Shown: piece by piece, positions 8,801 through 10,698 of the stretch
Layout of the letters: each line of letters opens with the position of its first letter
Position numbering within the stretch: position 1 is the stretch's first letter
NCBI GenBank assembly: GCA_025965395.1
Contig: JAOPXA010000141.1
Coordinates: forward strand, 1-10,698
Length of the DNA: 10,698 nucleotides
Direction of reading: 5' to 3'
Source of the DNA: Nocardioidaceae bacterium
Lineage (GTDB): Bacteria > Actinomycetota > Actinomycetes > Propionibacteriales > Nocardioidaceae
Notes under the pieces: model-generated
What the model was told of the DNA's origin: nothing
Seen by the model: only the letters and a program-made list of their open reading frames with translations
The model's database searches: none
Made by a program: the position numbers and the translations under genes

Positions 8801-9834
8801 GACTGGACATCGCTGGCAAACCATCCTTGCCCCGCACCGGTGTGCCCAGCGGTGACGGCGACCAACCCCACCAGCAGGCTCGAGACGAGAAACGCTCGAT
8901 GCGGCACCCTGCGCCGTGACAAGCCGACGAATCCAAGCACGACGACCAAACCGGTGTTGAGGATCAGCAGCGGATCGGTGAGGAGGTGCCTGCCCGCAAC
9001 CAGGTTGGTGGAGGCATACGGAACCCAGCTGCTCGTGCCCCTCAGCGCGTCGACGACCGTCGCCGCATTGGTCGTCACGCTCGCGCTCTCGATGTAGTCG
9101 AGGAACGGCGGGCTGTAGCCGCTGAGCAAGAACAGCGGCACAAGCCACCACAACGTCCCCAGCACTACGAACCCGGGCCACCACACCATCAACGAGCGAC
9201 GTCGAGGGCCAGGCGGCGCGCACAGGAGCCACAGCACTCCGAGTGGGATAACAGCAAACGTGGCCGCGGCGTTGACCCCGCCGACCAGCGCCACCGCCAG
9301 GGCGCTCAAGGCAGCCAGGCGCCGCGGATTGCCACGACGTACGCCAATCACCAACGGGATCAGCACCCACGGCGCAAGCGCCGACGGCAGCACTTCGATC
9401 GAGCTGGGCCCGATCACGGTCAGCATGCGGGGCGACAAGGCAAAGACGAAACCGGCCGCGATGCGGGCCAGAGGATGCCGGACGCCGAGCAGGCCGGCGA
9501 GCTTGACCATCCCCAGAAACGCGATGCAGAACACGAGCGCCCACCAGAGCCGCTGGATCACCCACGGCTCGATCCCGATCCGATTCCAGACCCAGAAGAA
9601 CGGACCCATCGGGAACAGATAGCCATACGCCTGGTTCTGGACCGTGCCGAAAGCGCTGAGCGGGTCCCAGAACGAGAACGCGCGGGCGAGAAAGGCACCC
9701 GGATTGATCACGAGGTCAAACTTCGTGTCCGCGACGATCCGACCAGGAGCCTGGATGAACGCGATCGCGGTCAAGATGAGGCAGCAGGCCGCCAGTCGAA
9801 ATCTCCACTGGACCGTCGAAGCGGCGGTGGTCAT
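5776..9834 (-). CDS. aftD: AftD-type alpha-(1->3)-arabinofuranosyltransferase
   Basis: AftD adds arabinofuranose from decaprenyl-phosphoarabinose to arabinan on the outer face of the membrane. The 1352 residues are close to mycobacterial AftD length. The N-terminal GT-C part (about 12-408) has ADTKFDL (D36, D40) in the first outer loop, then VQNQAYGYLFPMG (65-77), SPRMLTVIGP (134-143) and LRNTHKFD (354-361), all AftD-like. A long extracytoplasmic region (about 410-1200) contains two discoidin/F5-8-type-C-like modules, near 695-805 (WSAFDASTRTVWRA, LTLDLG) and 905-1035 (RASDLDSRTGWIARP, LTMTWD). These are probable carbohydrate-binding domains. GWVLPAGSTRQVALEF (1186-1201) precedes three or four C-terminal TMs (1207-1330) and a basic tail. 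The ATG at 9834 overlaps the methyltransferase stop as ATGA. The last 32 codons overlap the acyltransferase gene in antisense. The family call is strong, but arabinan as the in vivo product in this host is inferred. Confidence 0.93.
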   Translation of the reverse strand: MTTAASTVQWRFRLAACCLILTAIAFIQAPGRIVADTKFDLVINPGAFLARAFSFWDPLSAFGTVQNQAYGYLFPMGPFFWVWNRIGIEPWVIQRLWWALVFCIAFLGMVKLAGLLGVRHPLARIAAGFVFALSPRMLTVIGPSSIEVLPSALAPWVLIPLVIGVRRGNPRRLAALSALAVALVGGVNAAATFAVIPLGVLWLLCAPPGPRRRSLMVWWPGFVVLGTLWWLVPLFLLSGYSPPFLDYIESASVTTNAATVVDALRGTSSWVPYASTNLVAGRHLLTDPLLILNTGLVVVLGFVGLSRRRVPHRAFLVSSLLVGLVAVTAGHTGAGQGWFASDVQSVLDGLLAPLRNTHKFDVVLRIPLVIGFGLAVSRLVDRRSNDAMRSLGFGVFVSAIVLGATVPAWTAQLANRGTLTDVPSYWTQATSWLNAHADGTSMLAPASAFPDYVWGSSGDEPIQPLSTVPWGVRSSIPLANSGTIRFLDSVDTELGTGQTSAGLASTLRRAGVEYLVVRNDLRAEVAVGKTAALYETLSDAPNIVHMASFGPELGGSPNIDLDTERVFANGGWQSSHPAVDIFRVISPSGPTVQTMRGTPTVVGAADSLAALDSLGITTNRSVLLANDQPASITPTDLVVTDGLRHQEMAFGSVADNRSASLSPGETFVQRRPVHDYLDPGQARWMAVPKLIGADSLTASSARSQVNTPGGVRPAEQPWSAFDASTRTVWRAQQNSGALTLDLGRVTDLGRVAINAGLQPGEREDAIVQTESGPVTVRLSGSTPQQVEVGRVRTLSIKGSTVDAQFFSIADVNAAGLDVARPLVLPKTPQAWGDPATIVLGLDQGISPQCLTVNDIDRCRFDAGGWGEDGATFDRIVPLGSERRYELSMNVAPMAGSAVDALLQGQQDVTLRASSTVNSDVRSSVTRASDLDSRTGWIARPDDQDPTLTMTWDAPHKLSRLQIQTVGSLPASKVTDAVLEFDGGVQRRVKLDGGIAEFDPVTSRQVALHLVTTSPSRDFRSDGFIQNLPVGVSEISFAGAPRGDRIAADSPLVLPCGAGPSVSVGSQRYETSVATTTSDLANGRAAKAKLCDATAVPLAAGNNRIHVEASQIFKPLDLTLSSSPIATAPSVTTAVVKDASKASQTLVVGPRDAQSLVVMDHNKNPGWVARVSKGELRSVQVNGWQQGWVLPAGSTRQVALEFAPNGAYRLGILLGGLTLLVLMGLALLLGKEAPVWETAKTKGRLPRRWVFGLAAAVSFAALGGAWFILAGIAGALAVQVLRRHAVWQTVVVALGVGLAVASYVVLPWGGSREWAGVFVAPQLFAAFAVGGLVSLTRGERHDLSRKNGVSTKR

Positions 9835-10583
9835 CGCTTCCTCAACACGAGGGCGAGGTTCCAGGTCACCACTTCACGCAGACCGGGAACCTTGAGCACC
9901 CACCACGCCCAGCGCGGCAGATAGCGCGGCAGCAGCACCACGACAACGGCTTCCTCACACTGTCGAGCCCAGGCGATGCCACTCGCTGCGGTGACAGCGA
10001 AGAGCGACTCGCCAAAAACGTTCTTGGGCCGATGGCCGTGCTTGCACTCATACCGCTTGGCCGCTCGACGTCCGCCGAGAAAATGCCACGGCGCCGTCTC
10101 ATGCCCACCCCAAGGGCCGAACCACAAGGTGTAGGAGAGGTAGATGAGCCCGCCTGGCCTGGTCACTCGCACCATCTCGTCGGCCATGGTCCACGGCTGC
10201 GGTACGTGCTCCAGCACGTTGGACGAGTAGGTGACGTCGAATGAGCCGTCCCGAAACGGAAGCGCCATGCCGCTGCCCAGGACGGTTCCTGCCTCGGGAT
10301 CGCCTAGCCCAGAGAGCTCACCAAGGTCTGCGTCGAGCGCATGGTACGTGGCGCCCGCTTCCCGAAAAGCGGTCGCGAAATAGCCCGGACCGCCTCCTAC
10401 ATCGAGCACACGCATCCCCGCCAGCGATTGATAGTGCTGGATCTGGGCGACCGAATCGGCAGCAAGCGCGCCGTAGAAAAAGTCCGGATCGGTCTGCTCG
10501 ACCCGGAACGCCTTGAGCAGTCGCCATGACCGCGCAAGCGTTGGCCGAGCGTCGGCAAACGGGGCGGAGGAGTCGGGCACCAC
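9831..10583 (-). CDS. Class I SAM-dependent methyltransferase
   Basis: This is a soluble 250-residue methyltransferase with the Rossmann fold of class I enzymes. Motif I is VLDVGGGPGYF (59-69), the adenosine-binding acidic residues are in ALDAD (D84, D86), and SFDVTYSSNVLEHVP (114-128) with RPGG (142-145) completes the fold. The C-terminal half carries a subfamily signature, HETAPWHFLGG (161-171) and KHGHRPKNVFGESLF (181-195), that I associate with the actinobacterial Rv0224c-like group. No signal peptide is seen, and the hydrophobic stretch near 212-232 is short. The proposed GTG at 10581-10583 has no convincing Shine-Dalgarno, so the start is the least certain part, and a leaderless transcript is possible. 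Its stop overlaps the aftD start, so the two are probably co-translated. The gene diverges from a glycosyltransferase. The methyl acceptor is unknown; a sugar or lipid precursor of the envelope polymer is a reasonable guess. Confidence 0.9.
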   Translation of the reverse strand: MVPDSSAPFADARPTLARSWRLLKAFRVEQTDPDFFYGALAADSVAQIQHYQSLAGMRVLDVGGGPGYFATAFREAGATYHALDADLGELSGLGDPEAGTVLGSGMALPFRDGSFDVTYSSNVLEHVPQPWTMADEMVRVTRPGGLIYLSYTLWFGPWGGHETAPWHFLGGRRAAKRYECKHGHRPKNVFGESLFAVTAASGIAWARQCEEAVVVVLLPRYLPRWAWWVLKVPGLREVVTWNLALVLRKR

Positions 10584-10606
10584 CTGAAGATACAGGAGGT
10601 ATGGCC

Positions 10607-10652
10607 CATCAGCGAGGTATTGTTACTGGTCGGTAGGGAGGTACCGCTGATG
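10607..10652 (+). repeat. Perfect 8-bp inverted repeat ending in a start codon
   Basis: CATCAGCG at 10607-10614 and CGCTGATG at 10645-10652 are perfect reverse complements with 30 bases between. Allowing a two-base AG bulge, GTA/TAC extends the stem by three pairs. The right arm contains the ATG of the glycosyltransferase, and the loop holds its Shine-Dalgarno. It could be an RNA hairpin controlling translation or a regulator site in the divergent promoter, or it could be chance. Confidence 0.4.
10636..10641 (+). promoter_or_regulatory. Shine-Dalgarno of the glycosyltransferase
   Basis: GGGAGG followed by eight bases and ATG at 10650 gives an ideal ribosome site. It is the best evidence that the short open frame at the right edge is a real gene start. 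Confidence 0.85.
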
Positions 10653-10698
10653 AGTCGTCCACACGTGCTGTTCTGCAATTGGAGAGACAAGATCGGAA
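10650..10698 (+). CDS. Probable family-4 glycosyltransferase, N-terminal fragment
   Basis: Only 16 codons are visible: MSRPHVLFCNWRDKIG, then the window ends. A basic or polar start leading into a first beta strand (HVLFCNWRD) is how actinobacterial GT4 (GT-B fold) glycosyltransferases of the Rv0225 type begin, normally followed by a Gly-rich loop. A strong Shine-Dalgarno lies eight bases upstream. The divergent arrangement with the methyltransferase, 66 bp apart, matches the Rv0224c/Rv0225 pair in mycobacteria. The role would be transfer of a sugar from a nucleotide donor in the cytoplasm. With so little sequence, the family call depends on the opening motif and context together. Confidence 0.65.
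   Translation, partial: MSRPHVLFCNWRDKIG

Noticed and set aside
2844..9834. A defence, phage or other accessory system
   Set aside because: All genes here are recognisable or plausible envelope biosynthesis genes. No nucleases, helicases, integrases, toxins or repeats typical of such systems were seen.
8986..9924. A 312-codon plus-strand frame across the aftD start
   Set aside because: Composition dominated by R, Q, P, H and D, and it covers the ATGA junction of two clear genes. A shadow frame.
10594..10636. Short frame ATG at 10601 to TAG at 10634-10636 after AGGAGG, as a leader peptide of the glycosyltransferase
   Set aside because: The AGGAGGT directly abuts the ATG, which is too close for normal ribosome spacing. 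Eleven codons with no runs of regulatory amino acids. Kept only as a curiosity.

Overview
The window looks like chromosomal DNA from a GC-rich actinobacterium. The codon choice is strongly G/C-ending, an rpsA start is present, and most of the span is a cell-envelope gene set typical of Actinomycetota. The set includes an AftD-type arabinofuranosyltransferase and a DUF3068/PorA-family membrane protein. The sequence alone does not fix the genus. A Propionibacteriales or Nocardioidaceae-type host, or a mycolate-containing relative, are both possible.

Layout. Positions 1-278 (minus) hold the N-terminal 92 codons of ribosomal protein S1. Positions 447-1721 (minus) encode an M18 zinc aminopeptidase with all expected metal ligands. 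Only 25 bp upstream of it lies a two-TM DUF3068/PorA-family protein (minus), whose real start is most likely the GTG at 2733. A divergent promoter region (2734-2843) separates it from a plus-strand pair: a 614-residue polytopic GT-C-like membrane protein and an acyltransferase-3 family protein, joined by an ATGA start/stop overlap. Facing them is the 1352-residue aftD homologue (minus, 5776-9834), whose 3' end overlaps the acyltransferase tail-to-tail by 100 bp. Upstream of aftD, again with an ATGA overlap, is a SAM-dependent methyltransferase (9831-10583, minus). It diverges from the first 16 codons of a probable family-4 glycosyltransferase (10650 onward, plus).

How the genes fit together. 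DUF3068, the acyltransferase, aftD, the methyltransferase and the divergent glycosyltransferase all have counterparts, from memory, in the Mycobacterium tuberculosis Rv0224c-Rv0236c region. There too the methyltransferase and glycosyltransferase are divergent, as are the DUF3068 gene and the acyltransferase. The sensible reading is a conserved module for building and decorating an arabinan-containing or other cell-wall polysaccharide. AftD and the GT-C-like protein would add sugars outside the membrane from lipid-linked donors, the acyltransferase would O-acylate, and the cytoplasmic methyltransferase and glycosyltransferase would act on precursors. The substrates are inferred, not shown. The least characterised and most interesting member is the 614-residue GT-C-like protein. 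No mobile elements, CRISPR arrays, tRNAs or rRNAs were seen.
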